DNA of 64,000 nucleotides from Bacillota bacterium (lineage in GTDB: Bacteria; Bacillota; UBA4882; UBA8346), in contig JAFABB010000042.1 in assembly GCA_023426245.1 (NCBI GenBank), positions 30,001-94,000 on the forward strand, read 5' to 3'. The notes below the pieces were generated by a model. It saw only the letters and a list, made by a program, of their open reading frames with translations. It was not told the origin of the DNA and did not search any database. Position 1 is the first letter of the stretch, and each line of letters begins with the position of its first letter. Both the position numbers and the translations under genes were made by a program. Shown in pieces: positions 43,073 to 51,939 of this stretch.

Positions 43073-43534
43073 TTAGTTAATATGACTTTTTACTTTCGCA
43101 ATGAAAACATCAGCTAATTTAAAAACTCTCTTTAAAATACGATCCAGATCAGCGTAGTCTTTGAATAACGGCCGAATTGTCGGGATTTCCTTTTCCGATA
43201 GCGTTTCGATCAACATACTCATTGGAACGCCGGTTAGGATTTGATCTTTCCACCATACGCACCAAACTATGTCGACCATACCTGATTTCAAAATTAGATT
43301 CATTTGAAATCTAGCATTATTATATTTCGGGTATGAAATTTTAAAGAAATTTTCCGTTTTATTGTAAGTTACATCGTATCCTTTCGATTGAATGATCTCA
43401 ATAATCCTGTCGTTATCATGATTCTTGAACAATTCTTTGATCGGAATTTGATGTTTCTTGGACAAGGCGATATACTCATCAACAATATTCATCTCACGCA
43501 ATATTTCAATTATTGCTGACTTTTCCACTTTCAT
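43073..43534 (-). CDS. Unclassified immunity-locus protein
   Basis: 153 aa from ATG 43534, which overlaps the upstream stop (ATGA). The N-terminal half is helical (KSAIIEILREMNIVDEYIALSKKHQIPIKELF); the middle has strands FFKISYPKYN and FQMNLILKSGMVDIVWCVWW. The C-terminal helix LDRILKRVFKLADVFIAKVK has a decayed partner at 46466-46545. No family name known. Confidence 0.7.
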   Translation of the reverse strand: MKVEKSAIIEILREMNIVDEYIALSKKHQIPIKELFKNHDNDRIIEIIQSKGYDVTYNKTENFFKISYPKYNNARFQMNLILKSGMVDIVWCVWWKDQILTGVPMSMLIETLSEKEIPTIRPLFKDYADLDRILKRVFKLADVFIAKVKSHIN

Positions 43535-44925
43535 TCCTCCAAGCATCTTGAAGGCTTAATGAGGCAATCAATTTCAGCAATAATTGTGTTATATACGTTT
43601 TTTTTCGTCTTTAAACTTTCCTCATCTCTGACTTTCTCCAACAGCGCTATTATCTGACCTTTATCGGGAGGACATGATATTTTATAAGTCCCTTTAATGT
43701 ATGAATGCCCCGGTTGCCATGAGCGCATCATATATTCCAAGGCGTTGATTGCAACCATGCGATATCTGCCCCCGAGTTCCAACCATTCCTTCAGATCCTC
43801 CCAGGTTGGTTCGGAACGGGCATAAAGCGAATACCAATCATCTTTGGTGGTATTTTTGGTAATATACTGCTTCATCCAAGCGATGACTTTAGGACTTCGA
43901 AAATGGCCCAGATGTTTTGCTGCGATATAATCTTTAACTCCATCCGTAAACAGACTTTCGACATAAACAAATACTTTATTCAATCCCTCTTTGCTCGGCA
44001 GACATTGGGCCGTCAGGTAAGAGCGGTATTCCGGATCCATGCCCGGTTGCGGAATACTCCATAAATTTCGAACCCAATCTGCTGCAAATTCAGGTAAGGC
44101 CCGGCCGATAATTTGATAGAGTATCCCTTTTTGGCAATTATCCACTTGCTCCAATCGTTCCCGAACTTTGTCAAAAACCGCGCTTCGGTCATATTGCCTT
44201 AAAGCTGTCAGATCCGCTTCGGTAATCTCCCCATGATATTCTATGGATTTGATTAAACCGTTTAACTCCTGCTTTCCCGCTCCTTGTGACACCATAACGA
44301 ATGTATCGAACCAGTCCCGCCATCGCCCGGCGGCCGGAGAATCCGGGTTGAGCCCGTGTTCATCAAGGAACATCTCATACTGCCATATTTCAGATCCGAC
44401 GCCGTTTAATGTGGTGATATTCTTGAGATAGTCGCTGAAGGTATCCGCAAGATGATGGAGTTCAGCGCCTTCATGTGCCCAATAGACAACTGATGGTTCA
44501 TTGGCCTTTGCCATATCAAATGCCAAAATATCCCCGTTACCCGCTTCCAAAAATGAAAGTTTGTTTCTTAACCCTGAATCTTCCCCTTGATACCTAGTCT
44601 CTAAATTATCCGCCAAAGGATTTAAATCGGTTAGCCAGTTTATGTCCCAACTTATTTCCCCGGAGAATATCCCTTTGAATTCCTGGGGCAAATTTGCCTG
44701 CTCCGGAAAATACCACTTAAACTCGAGGTGTTTTGAAAAATTCAGGAGCACTTCTCTAAAAGAGGACGGCAAACGAAAACCGAGATTCTGTTCGATTTGG
44801 GAAATTTCCGCTTGAGTAGCCGGCGGCTCGATAATCAATTCCCTGGCTTCCCCGCCGCATGCCGCTACCTTGCTTAATATTTCCTTCCATTTTGAAACTA
44901 AAACCGCATATTGAAATTTGTCCAT
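43531..44925 (-). CDS. SUKH domain fused to a HEAT-like helical domain
   Basis: 464 aa; GGAGG 8 nt before ATG 44925. SUKH part: ATQAEISQIEQNLGFRLPSSFREVLLNFSKHLEF (about residues 36-69, quoted in part), LSFLEAGNGDILAFDM and HLADTFSDYLKNI. After about residue 210 the chain is all helical, with repeats such as IIGRALPEFAADWVRNLW and EDLKEWLELGGRYRMVAINALEYM, in HEAT/ARM style. The two parts may bind and cover a toxin jointly. Its end overlaps the next gene. Confidence 0.78.
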   Translation of the reverse strand: MDKFQYAVLVSKWKEILSKVAACGGEARELIIEPPATQAEISQIEQNLGFRLPSSFREVLLNFSKHLEFKWYFPEQANLPQEFKGIFSGEISWDINWLTDLNPLADNLETRYQGEDSGLRNKLSFLEAGNGDILAFDMAKANEPSVVYWAHEGAELHHLADTFSDYLKNITTLNGVGSEIWQYEMFLDEHGLNPDSPAAGRWRDWFDTFVMVSQGAGKQELNGLIKSIEYHGEITEADLTALRQYDRSAVFDKVRERLEQVDNCQKGILYQIIGRALPEFAADWVRNLWSIPQPGMDPEYRSYLTAQCLPSKEGLNKVFVYVESLFTDGVKDYIAAKHLGHFRSPKVIAWMKQYITKNTTKDDWYSLYARSEPTWEDLKEWLELGGRYRMVAINALEYMMRSWQPGHSYIKGTYKISCPPDKGQIIALLEKVRDEESLKTKKNVYNTIIAEIDCLIKPSRCLEE

Positions 44926-44974
44926 GATTCAATCCTCCACGATATCATGCTCAGATGTTTACTGTTTAAATTGT

Positions 44975-45544
44975 TTATAAATTCATTAGATCGGCAAGCT
45001 CACTAACATTTATTTTGTCTGTTTCATCAAAGTGGACCTCATCTGCGGCAACTTGATAGAACTCCACCTCAATATTTTCGCGGCTGATTCTGTCGATAAA
45101 ATCCTTTAAGCCCAAATCATATTCAAATTCAATTATCACATTTTCTTTATCCGATCGGATTACTTTATACTCACCTGTCAAGTGCTGATTGGCGGCAGGG
45201 ATTACCGCTAAAATTTTGGTTGATTCCAATGTGGTCATTTTGTCAGTATCAGCTCTTATACCCTGGTTACACTCCATAAGATTATAAAAACGGCTTAGCG
45301 GCAGCTCTTCAAGTTCACCTTCGGATTCCTCATACAATCGAACCGCTCCGCCCATTTTCTCAATACCACTAATGAAATCGATGATTTTGTTATCCTCATC
45401 GAAGGAGTCCCATATGGCTAATGACTGTTCGTGGATCATTCGATTCTTGATTTCTGCGATCCCCATACAGGTAAATTTCTTGATAAACATCAAATAGTTA
45501 TTCTCGTTACTGTCAGGGATAATGTTAATGTGAATTTTGGACAT
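44975..45544 (-). CDS. Unclassified immunity-locus protein
   Basis: 189 aa; GAGGGG 8 nt before ATG 45544. Two similar alpha-beta halves are visible: MSKIHINIIPDSNENNYLMFIKKFTCMGIAEIK and LTGEYKVIRSDKENVIIEFEYDLGLKDFIDRISREN. They might form a pseudo-dimer. No family recognised; cytoplasmic. Confidence 0.65.
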   Translation of the reverse strand: MSKIHINIIPDSNENNYLMFIKKFTCMGIAEIKNRMIHEQSLAIWDSFDEDNKIIDFISGIEKMGGAVRLYEESEGELEELPLSRFYNLMECNQGIRADTDKMTTLESTKILAVIPAANQHLTGEYKVIRSDKENVIIEFEYDLGLKDFIDRISRENIEVEFYQVAADEVHFDETDKINVSELADLMNL

Positions 45545-45556
45545 TGTTTCACCCCT

Positions 45557-45667
45557 CTAAAGCCTATATCCGGTTGCTTTTCCAGAAAAGTCAATGGTAG
45601 TATACTTAAACCAACCCCAATCATAATCGAGTTTACCAAGAGCCGGATCGTTCATTGCTTTTGTCAT
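45557..45667 (-). pseudogene. N-terminal stub of a DUF6985/DUF2004-like immunity gene
   Basis: GGAGG precedes ATG 45667. The frame reads MTKAMNDPALGKLDYDWGWF and ends after 36 residues. The words NDP.LG.L.YD.GW start a family of about 170-aa immunity proteins, so the body is missing. RBS and start codon are intact. Confidence 0.6.
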
Positions 45668-45726
45668 TATAAAACCTCCTATAATTTCATTAAATCCAAT
45701 ATCTTGCCAGAGCTTATCCGATCGGT

Positions 45727-46377
45727 TCAGACGATGTATCCGATCTCTTTCAATTCTTTAATAGCGCCTTTTATGTCTCTGTCAGGATTAATCATTTGAA
45801 TTAGTTCTTCCGTAATATTACGCGTATATACTTTTTTGATCCAGTCCGCTTCAATCTTTGCTGCCCGTTTTTCATAATAACTCTTTGCCCAGTCAAGCCA
45901 TGAATTGGCATTTTCAAATATATATCCCAATAGAAAACCTTCTCCATCATTCCCCTCTTCGGGAAGAACAACCTGGCCTTTGCTCCAAAGCGAATCATTC
46001 GGACTTCTCCAGATGCAAAATGTTACATCATCTCGTTCTACACTTTCATCCTCCAGCAATTTCATTAACTCAGGCGGTACCGAATCATATATTCCTTCAG
46101 CAATTTTTCCTTCTTGATTCGCATATGGCGATAGCTCAGACTCATGGTCAAATCCCTTAATTATGGTTCCGTTCTTTGAAAATAAAAAATAGCTATGATC
46201 TCCTGAACCATTGTCAACTTTGGCCATATCTACATCATCAAAATAATTTTTGTAAAAGCTGGTAACGCGTAACCACGCATCTTCTTGATCGTTCATCATA
46301 ATATCCAGTGCAGCCTGGGATAATAATATTTCTTTTAACATTTCCGCAGTCGGTAAGCAGGTATGAGATTTTTCCAT
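45727..46377 (-). CDS. Conserved immunity-locus protein
   Basis: 216 aa; AAGGAGG before ATG 46377. A helical start (LKEILLSQAALDIMMNDQEDAWL) leads to GSGDHSYFLFSKNGTIIKGFDHESELSPY, GIYDSVPPELMKLL and TFCIWRSPNDSLWSKGQV. The same phrases recur in hypothetical proteins next to SUKH genes in other bacteria. I know no domain name. Immunity function by context. Confidence 0.68.
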   Translation of the reverse strand: MEKSHTCLPTAEMLKEILLSQAALDIMMNDQEDAWLRVTSFYKNYFDDVDMAKVDNGSGDHSYFLFSKNGTIIKGFDHESELSPYANQEGKIAEGIYDSVPPELMKLLEDESVERDDVTFCIWRSPNDSLWSKGQVVLPEEGNDGEGFLLGYIFENANSWLDWAKSYYEKRAAKIEADWIKKVYTRNITEELIQMINPDRDIKGAIKELKEIGYIV

Positions 46378-46465
46378 CGAAGAACCTCCTTAAGAGTTTT
46401 CTTTTGACACCTTTAACCCAAATCCGGCAAATGACTTAAAGAATCCTATTTTATATATTATCAAC

Positions 46466-46545
46466 TTAGTTTTTAAATTTCTCAATAAAAACATCATATA
46501 GTTCAAAAACTCTCGTCAAAATGCTATAAATCAGCATATTCTTCA
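46466..46545 (-). pseudogene. C-terminal relic of a 43073-type gene
   Basis: The frame YSILTRVFELYDVFIEKFKN followed by TAA (46468-46466) matches the end of the gene at 43073-43534 (RILKRVFKLADVFIAKVK). Nothing of the upstream body remains. Confidence 0.6.
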
Positions 46546-46546
46546 T

Positions 46547-47011
46547 TTATGTAAACAAATTCATGTTCTTACTCATCCATTCTTTGATTAAATCTTCACA
46601 TCCATATAACCCGCATTCCTCACTGTCAAAAAACTCCTCGATTTCATCAAACCGTCTTCCCTCGGCCTCTTCCAGGTCAAAAGGATCTAACTGATTATAC
46701 TCTTCACTCGTCACCGCTCTTCTGCGGCAATAAATATCCAGCGCTTCGCTAAAATGTCGTGCCGCCTGATCCAGGCCCAACTCGGAAAACCAATGAATAA
46801 CATCTTTACATTCTTCCAAGGTAAACGCTTGATAAAACAGATCCCCAAACCCATCCATATCTTTGGATGCCATAAAACGATAATAAAAATCGATTAATTT
46901 TTCGCCTTTTGAAAGCCCGGAGCTGGAATTGCGTTTTTCATCTAAATAATCATATAGTTCATTGATAAATGTCACTGCATTATCAATCTCAAAAATTTCT
47001 TTGATTTTCAT
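46547..47011 (-). CDS. DUF4375 (DMP19-like) protein
   Basis: 154 aa; AAAGGA before ATG 47011. FINELYDYLDEKRNSSSGLSKGEKLIDFYYRFMAS...GFGDLFYQAFTLEECKDVIHWFSELGL follows DUF4375, whose DMP19 member from Neisseria is an acidic DNA-mimic protein. The C-terminal half is very acidic (DLEEAEGRRFDEIEEFFDSEE). A mimic that occupies a nuclease active face would fit an antidote role; that is inference. Confidence 0.72.
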   Translation of the reverse strand: MKIKEIFEIDNAVTFINELYDYLDEKRNSSSGLSKGEKLIDFYYRFMASKDMDGFGDLFYQAFTLEECKDVIHWFSELGLDQAARHFSEALDIYCRRRAVTSEEYNQLDPFDLEEAEGRRFDEIEEFFDSEECGLYGCEDLIKEWMSKNMNLFT

Positions 47012-47071
47012 AATGTCTGTCCTTTCATAGGTTTGAAAATTAGTGAAAGCCAGTTCGTCAATGCCACAGCA

Positions 47072-47548
47072 TCAGGTCGATATCTTGCCGGAAAACCATC
47101 CAACCGCCCATTCTTTTAAATTTGAAGCCACCCTTATAAATTTATTTTCAGTCGGATAATAAACATAAATCGACGTGTCCTTGATCTCGGCTTCGAATTT
47201 ATATCCGAAACGCTCGCCGCACCCATTATCCGCAAAAAATATACATTTGTACGAACATGGTACACCAATATCTTTCAAATAGGCATAATAGGCAAGTGTT
47301 TCTGATACAATCCGGCTTACCGGCCAAATAATTTCGCCAATCAGTATAAACTCATTATCGTTCGGATGTTTCATGAATTCACCAAGTCCATTAGAATAAT
47401 AAAGATATTCAATTAATTCACTTGGAAATTTCACGCATAATTTATGTTCCGCAGCGCTAATTTCGTTAATTGTCGCGGGGGGAAAGGTTCTTATTTCATT
47501 TTCGGATAACCAATTTTTAATTTTTTCAACTAAAAGAGGCCATTCCAT
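47072..47548 (-). CDS. SUKH (SMI1/KNR4) immunity-type protein
   Basis: 158 aa from ATG 47548 (AGGAG 8 nt upstream); ATG 47554 is too close to it. PPATINEISAAEHKLCVKFPSELIEYLYYSNGLGEF (residues about 23-58, quoted in part), CIFFADNGCGERFGYKF, YVYYPTENKFIRVASNLKEWAVGW are the complete SUKH pattern with the NGxGxxF strand-turn. Confidence 0.82.
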   Translation of the reverse strand: MEWPLLVEKIKNWLSENEIRTFPPATINEISAAEHKLCVKFPSELIEYLYYSNGLGEFMKHPNDNEFILIGEIIWPVSRIVSETLAYYAYLKDIGVPCSYKCIFFADNGCGERFGYKFEAEIKDTSIYVYYPTENKFIRVASNLKEWAVGWFSGKIST

Positions 47549-47582
47549 ACCCATTCTCCTTTAATCCGGCCACCTCATGATA

Positions 47583-48098
47583 TCAACCAACCGCGAACTC
47601 CGAAGCATATTTTTCGTAGGCCTTTTTGGTATTTAGTTTTTTAGCCGAAGCATTTATGGTTTCATCACTTGAGTCCGATAGCCACACCACCAGAAACCGT
47701 TGATCGTCTTTAGGTCCGAATAGCCCTTCCGATTCCAACTCAAGTAGAGCTTGTAGTGCTTGTCCCAAAACATCTTTTTTAAACTGGGGGAAATGGTCCT
47801 CTATATTCTGTTTATATTGTTTGAGTATCCGATTGACCTGATCAAACATTTCAAAGTCGTCCCAATCGCTCCACTCATCCGGACTGTATCTATAATAAAT
47901 ATAATCCGGCTCGGCACGCTTGGTTGCCAACACGCTCTCCCTGTTGGCCACGGGACCGATACTTGAAACATCATCCGAGGTATACAGGGAATACCCGTAA
48001 AAGTCTTCACCCGGAAATCTTGCAATCAACATCCGATAATGCCGGCTAACCGCTTGCTTCAATTCATTTTTAAGATTTTCCAGTTGCGATGGTTTCAT
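47583..48098 (-). CDS. DUF4303 immunity-type protein
   Basis: 171 aa from ATG 48098, which has AAGGAG 8 nt upstream; a TTG at 48116 lies within the RBS. FYGYSLYTSDDVSSIGPVANRE (about residues 33-54), YYRYSPDEWSDW, FDQVNRILKQY and RFLVVWLSDSSDETI are the diagnostic DUF4303 words. Intact. It stands 26 bp after the pseudogene at 48124. Confidence 0.82.
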   Translation of the reverse strand: MKPSQLENLKNELKQAVSRHYRMLIARFPGEDFYGYSLYTSDDVSSIGPVANRESVLATKRAEPDYIYYRYSPDEWSDWDDFEMFDQVNRILKQYKQNIEDHFPQFKKDVLGQALQALLELESEGLFGPKDDQRFLVVWLSDSSDETINASAKKLNTKKAYEKYASEFAVG

Positions 48099-48123
48099 TT
48101 CTTTAAACTCCTTCAAGTATCAC

Positions 48124-48495
48124 TTAGTCAATAAATGGTTTCCAAATTCTCCCGATTTGGGCTCCCAGTTCTTTACTAAAGCAGTAAGACTCCGCCGGTT
48201 ATCTATGTTCATGATAAAACAATCCTACGATGGTACTTTCCACTGGCTTGGATAAAATACAAGCCACTTCCCCTTGTCTCCACGAGCGGGGCATCATTTG
48301 CCCGTCCAAGTGAGCATTTAAATCCCTGATACTATCTCCGTCACCAAATAAGGTTTGAACCAAACCTGTATATTTCAATTTGGTCTTGTCACCGTAAGTA
48401 TCAACCCTACCACTGTCCAAATCGGCAACGATGGCATAAATAAGCTGATGTTCGCACATAAGCCGAGTTATTTCTGAAGCTAATTTAGCATCAAT
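48124..48495 (-). pseudogene. Decayed copy of the 41889-42263 gene
   Basis: Over 124 codons it matches the intact gene from IDAKLASEITRLMCEHQLIYAIV to the last residues, with no frameshift. The start codon is ATT (48495-48493) instead of ATG, and one Glu codon after FYHEHR has become TAA, leaving 28 trailing codons. A short internal start at ATG 48459 would give at most 86 residues. Confidence 0.85.
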
Positions 48496-48531
48496 CCCAG
48501 TCAGAAAACTGATAAAAGAAGTGCTAACTGT

Positions 48532-49005
48532 TTATTTAGAAAGCATATCCAAGAACTCCCCGAAACTATTGGCAATTGTATTGGTTGAAGGAGCTAAATC
48601 CTCCGATTCCTCATTGTACCAGATTGATATCTGCGGGTTTTCCCGGTCTTCGTAATAATCCAAACATACAAAATCACCGCCAAACAAAACCGCAATGGGC
48701 ACTAATTCAGCGCCAACCAGGTCCTCATCCGTTATTAATCTGGCATCCAACTTTGTTAAATTGACGTCAATATCATACATCCCCATCTCATGATTTCTCG
48801 TATCCGCCAATATACATAAAAATCTTTCAATGACATACTTGTCTTCTCCAAACCTAAAGGTATTTTCTACAGGCACACAACCATTGTTTTTTGATATAAA
48901 AGTTCGATAGTCATTTGGAATTTTTACTTTCTAATATTGTTCTTCCTTAGCTATCAGCTTGTCACCGGGCAAAGGATGAATAATTGAATTTTCAGCGATT
49001 CTCAT
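48532..49005 (-). pseudogene. SUKH gene interrupted by in-frame TAG
   Basis: ATG 49005, behind a GAGAGG site, opens MRIAENSIIHPLPGDKL...EEQY, then TAG at codon 25 (48933-48931). The frame then continues without shift: KIPNDYRTFISKNNGCVP, a SUKH entry motif, VPIAVLFGGDFVCLDY, and the exit helix TIANSFGEFLDML. Without the TAG it would be 157 aa. A GTG at 48876 could give a headless 114-aa product. Confidence 0.8.
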
Positions 49006-49118
49006 TCTATATCTACCTCTCTGCCGCCTTTTTTACCCTATAAGGCTGTTCCGCGATACTCTTTTCTTCATAGATTCAGTAAATTAAAAATCTCACTAAC
49101 GCATGTTTTTTCTTCCCC

Positions 49119-49868
49119 TTATTTCAGCCACTTTTCAAAAATATTCTTACTTTTTACCTCCTTTGGGAAATTAGAATTCATCATTTTCCGATTCAATTTA
49201 ATCTCACAAATCCTCTCAATTTCTGCAATAGTTTCTTTGAGGTTCATCACTGACGGAGCCGATGGAAGATGAACTTCCCTGCCTGGAAAGTATATCTCGC
49301 CGGAAGTATCATTATTTGTTACATAGGTACGAATCAGGTTTGTATAATTCTTGAAATGAATTTTATAGCATTCGCCATCTCCATAGGGAGAATGGAACTC
49401 CACCTTCAAGTCGAAACGTTGTTCCTTCTCTTGATCACTCATATCCTTCTCAAACTTAAAATCGACACAATTGGTCAATGTAAATGAGAATCTCCATGGC
49501 ACTTCTTTTGGAACCGTCATTCCGATTAATTTCATCAGTTCATATACTGGAGAAGTATCATTAAGTTCTTGAAAGTAAAGTTTGATTTTTCGATACATTC
49601 CCTCGAGATTGGGGCAATTTGCATAGTATTGAAAATTTCGTTCGAGAAGTGTTGTATCTCGATGTTTTCTTGTGATCAAGTTTTCAGTGAAATTTTCAAG
49701 GAATTCCAAAATATTTTTATTATCAGACAAAGACAGTAACGCAATACAGTACCAGTATCCTACCTTATCAAAGATGGTGCCGTAATCATCGCTGTCCGGT
49801 ACATGATAATCCTTTAAAATTTCAAATACTAGCTCCACTAAATCCTTTTGAGTTGCGAATGTTTCCAT
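49119..49868 (-). CDS. Unclassified immunity-locus protein
   Basis: 249 aa; AAGGA 10 nt before ATG 49868. An all-helical first half (KDLVELVFEILKDYHVPD, ILEFLENFTENLITRKH) is followed by a beta-rich part (WRFSFTLTNCVDFKFEKD, KVEFHSPYGDGECYKIHFKNY, GEIYFPGREVHLPS) and a C-terminal helix. No family recognised. Not membrane bound. Confidence 0.65.
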   Translation of the reverse strand: METFATQKDLVELVFEILKDYHVPDSDDYGTIFDKVGYWYCIALLSLSDNKNILEFLENFTENLITRKHRDTTLLERNFQYYANCPNLEGMYRKIKLYFQELNDTSPVYELMKLIGMTVPKEVPWRFSFTLTNCVDFKFEKDMSDQEKEQRFDLKVEFHSPYGDGECYKIHFKNYTNLIRTYVTNNDTSGEIYFPGREVHLPSAPSVMNLKETIAEIERICEIKLNRKMMNSNFPKEVKSKNIFEKWLK

Positions 49869-49936
49869 GCGTGCATATTCCTTGTCCGAAACCGGGCAAT
49901 AACAAAACTTTGAAGTTTCTTGGCAAATTTCTCAAG

Positions 49937-50002
49937 CTAAGTTTTAATGTGGGATGGATAATTATCAGAACGTTCAATAATAAGTACACCGATATTTTCC
50001 AT
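49937..50002 (-). pseudogene. 21-residue N-terminal stub with RBS
   Basis: GGAG lies 11 nt before ATG 50002. The frame MENIGVLIIERSDNYPSHIK ends in TAG (49939-49937). It looks like the first strand of a protein whose body has gone; downstream bases have no open frame before the next gene. Confidence 0.4.
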
Positions 50003-50024
50003 AAAAATTCACGCTCCTTAACCA

Positions 50025-50432
50025 TTATAAAGCTAGATATGTGTTTATTTTTCCCCTGATAAACTCTTCAAAGGTCATTTCGGGCTCATATGGGTCACTG
50101 CAGCCGTCAACCTCTATTAAGTCCCAATTTTTATTTGTTGCAAAGCCTCCGCAAAAACCACTAAAATCATCGCCAAATAATAATATGCCGTCTAATTTCT
50201 CTGCAACTCCCGCGTCGAACACATCTTCGGGGGCTATTAAGCCGCTATATATCATATAGTGACCATCACCAATATCTCCATAACCGATTTCCCTTAAAAA
50301 ATCGATATAATCGGCAGGCGCATTTGGATTTTCTCCAACTAATTTTTTCAACTCCGCTTCGGGAAGCGCTTGGAATCGCTCCGCTAAATTTCTATCGTTT
50401 AATACCTTTTTTAAATCATCGTATCTTTGCAT
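50025..50432 (-). CDS. SUKH-type immunity protein
   Basis: 135 aa; GGGG 8 nt before ATG 50432. APADYIDFLREIGYGDIGDGHYMIYSGLIAPEDVF (about residues 38-72, quoted in part), ILLFGDDFSGFCGGFAT, WDLIEVDGCSDPYEPEMTFEEFI make a short but complete SUKH domain. Intact. Confidence 0.8.
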   Translation of the reverse strand: MQRYDDLKKVLNDRNLAERFQALPEAELKKLVGENPNAPADYIDFLREIGYGDIGDGHYMIYSGLIAPEDVFDAGVAEKLDGILLFGDDFSGFCGGFATNKNWDLIEVDGCSDPYEPEMTFEEFIRGKINTYLAL

Positions 50433-50447
50433 TCAGACATCCCCTAT

Positions 50448-50767
50448 CTATGTTATAAATCGGCGCATGGATGCGTTAAGGCTGGTAAAATAATTGTTAC
50501 CTCGATTTAAGCGGTAAGCATCGCGAATCAAATTTCGGTACTTAGGATCTTTGCTACCAAATATTTTTCTTTCCGACTTTCGATTGGCTACAAAGAGTAG
50601 CTCCTGTCCTTTGCCAAGTTTCCTAGTAAAGCGTATCGTAAATAAATGGCAATCAGAAATGGGGAAGATACGTTCTACTTAAGTAAAACGTTCACAATTA
50701 TTGAGTAGTTATTTAAGAACGTTTTACTAGTTCATAGGCTAACTTTCCGGCGATAAATTCCCGGTCG
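50448..50767 (-). pseudogene. Relic of a YEQGNL-type immunity gene, copy 2, split by a MITE
   Basis: The minus strand reads GDREFIAGKLAYE, is interrupted by 102 bp (50626-50727), then GNLAK, a small deletion with frameshift, LLFVANRKSERKIFGSKDPKYRNLIRDAYRLNRGNNYF...ASMRRFIT and TAG at 50450-50448. Comparison with copy 1 (42293-42432) fixes the insertion point. Confidence 0.75.
50626..50727. mobile_element. 102-bp MITE-like insertion flanked by TA
   Basis: The element begins GTAAAGCG and ends CGTTTTAC (inverted, one mismatch), and is bounded on both sides by TA. The related relic at 42293-42432 lacks it, so the insertion is directly visible. A second perfect inverted pair, AGTAAAACGTTC (50682-50693) and GAACGTTTTACT (50717-50728), overlaps the right end. 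TA duplication is typical of IS630/mariner-type elements. Confidence 0.7.
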
Positions 50768-50768
50768 C

Positions 50769-51218
50769 CTATTCAATCCTAATCCCATGTTCTTCCAAGG
50801 GTTCTAATACGTCTTCATCTACCATGCTGATCAACACTACCGATTGTAAGTTTTTCAAACATTCAAATCCCCTGACTGATCCAATATCAAAGCAACAATC
50901 TTCTCCATCCCAATCAGGCTGTATCATACCATAGATCGCATTACCGCCGTCAAAACATAATTCGGTGATCTTGGTCAAATCTTTTGGTTCAATCGATAGT
51001 TCGGAAAAAAATTGCAACAGCTCTCTAATAGGTCCTGCCCCTTTATACCACTCGTAGTTTTTAGAATGTTTTTCGACTAATGCTTCCAAATCCTTTTGAA
51101 AACTGGGATCCTTATCCAACAAAGCTTCAATCACTACCAATTTAAAGTTAAAATCTTCAAAAAGCCCCGATTTATCGGTATATTTTTCCATTTTAACATC
51201 TCCTGTCATATAATCCAT
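50769..51218 (-). CDS. DUF6892-like immunity-type protein
   Basis: 149 aa from ATG 51218 (AAGGAGG 8 nt upstream); a second RBS and ATG at 51191 could give a shorter form. FNFKLVVIEALLDKDPSFQKDLEALVEKH (about residues 23-51), ITELCFDGGNAIYGMIQPDWDGEDCCFDI, RGFECLKNLQSVVLISMVDEDVLEPLEEHGI. The pattern is one I associate with DUF6892, stated from memory. Intact. Confidence 0.68.
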   Translation of the reverse strand: MDYMTGDVKMEKYTDKSGLFEDFNFKLVVIEALLDKDPSFQKDLEALVEKHSKNYEWYKGAGPIRELLQFFSELSIEPKDLTKITELCFDGGNAIYGMIQPDWDGEDCCFDIGSVRGFECLKNLQSVVLISMVDEDVLEPLEEHGIRIE

Positions 51219-51333
51219 TTTACAAACCTCCTTGGAAACGATAACCTGAATTTTAATTTACCGGTTGCAATTCTAGCTTTTCACGGAGTTCGCCCAGGTT
51301 CATTAGCATATTCTCCGCTCTACCATCCGGAGA

Positions 51334-51819
51334 TTAAAACTGAATCTTCCTGCTGATAATCGCTTCTAAAAACTGTTCCAATGAGGGGGCAACCGGGCTT
51401 GGCTCCTCGAAATACGGTTCAAAGCCCGATACAACCGTACCGAAGTCATCCTTGGCCTTTAAAGCATAGTAAGCATAGTCGTCCCTTACCGATAAGGCGA
51501 TGGGCAAATGCTGATTCCAGAATGCAATAATGGGTTCATTATTGTCATCGTCGCCTTCGACCAAACTCATTTGCTCCATCTCATTCCATTTGAAAGCTGA
51601 ATCCGCAGTTCCCAGATAATCGCCCAGACATAAGAACCATGATTTCTGATCCGGAGTGACACAAGATTTGACCCGTTTCAAGAACTCCAGAAATCCCAGG
51701 GGGATTTGGGGATACCGTTCCTGGATATTCTTGGGTAGTTCAATTTCCGATGGTCTTCTTCGCTCAACCTGCCACCCTTGAGCTTCGGCCCATTGAATGA
51801 ACTGTTCGATTCCATCCAT
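51334..51819 (-). CDS. SUKH-type immunity protein
   Basis: 161 aa from ATG 51819 (GGAG 8 nt upstream); an earlier in-frame start at 51927 runs through the spacer. ELPKNIQERYPQIPLGFLEFLKRVKSCVTPDQKSWFLC (about residues 27-64, quoted in part), IIAFWNQHLPIALSVRDDYAYYAL, PVAPSLEQFLEAII. This is the SMI1/KNR4 fold with an extended loop. Intact. Confidence 0.75.
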   Translation of the reverse strand: MDGIEQFIQWAEAQGWQVERRRPSEIELPKNIQERYPQIPLGFLEFLKRVKSCVTPDQKSWFLCLGDYLGTADSAFKWNEMEQMSLVEGDDDNNEPIIAFWNQHLPIALSVRDDYAYYALKAKDDFGTVVSGFEPYFEEPSPVAPSLEQFLEAIISRKIQF

Positions 51820-51939
51820 ATCATAATCTCCTTTCTCACCGTAGGAACGATGAGATCCACCAGTTTTTTGCTCCCAAGGCGCCTTCTCTGCAGCGCAAAA
51901 TGGAACTTCCCGTTGTAGTTGGAGCAACTCAACGCGGGT

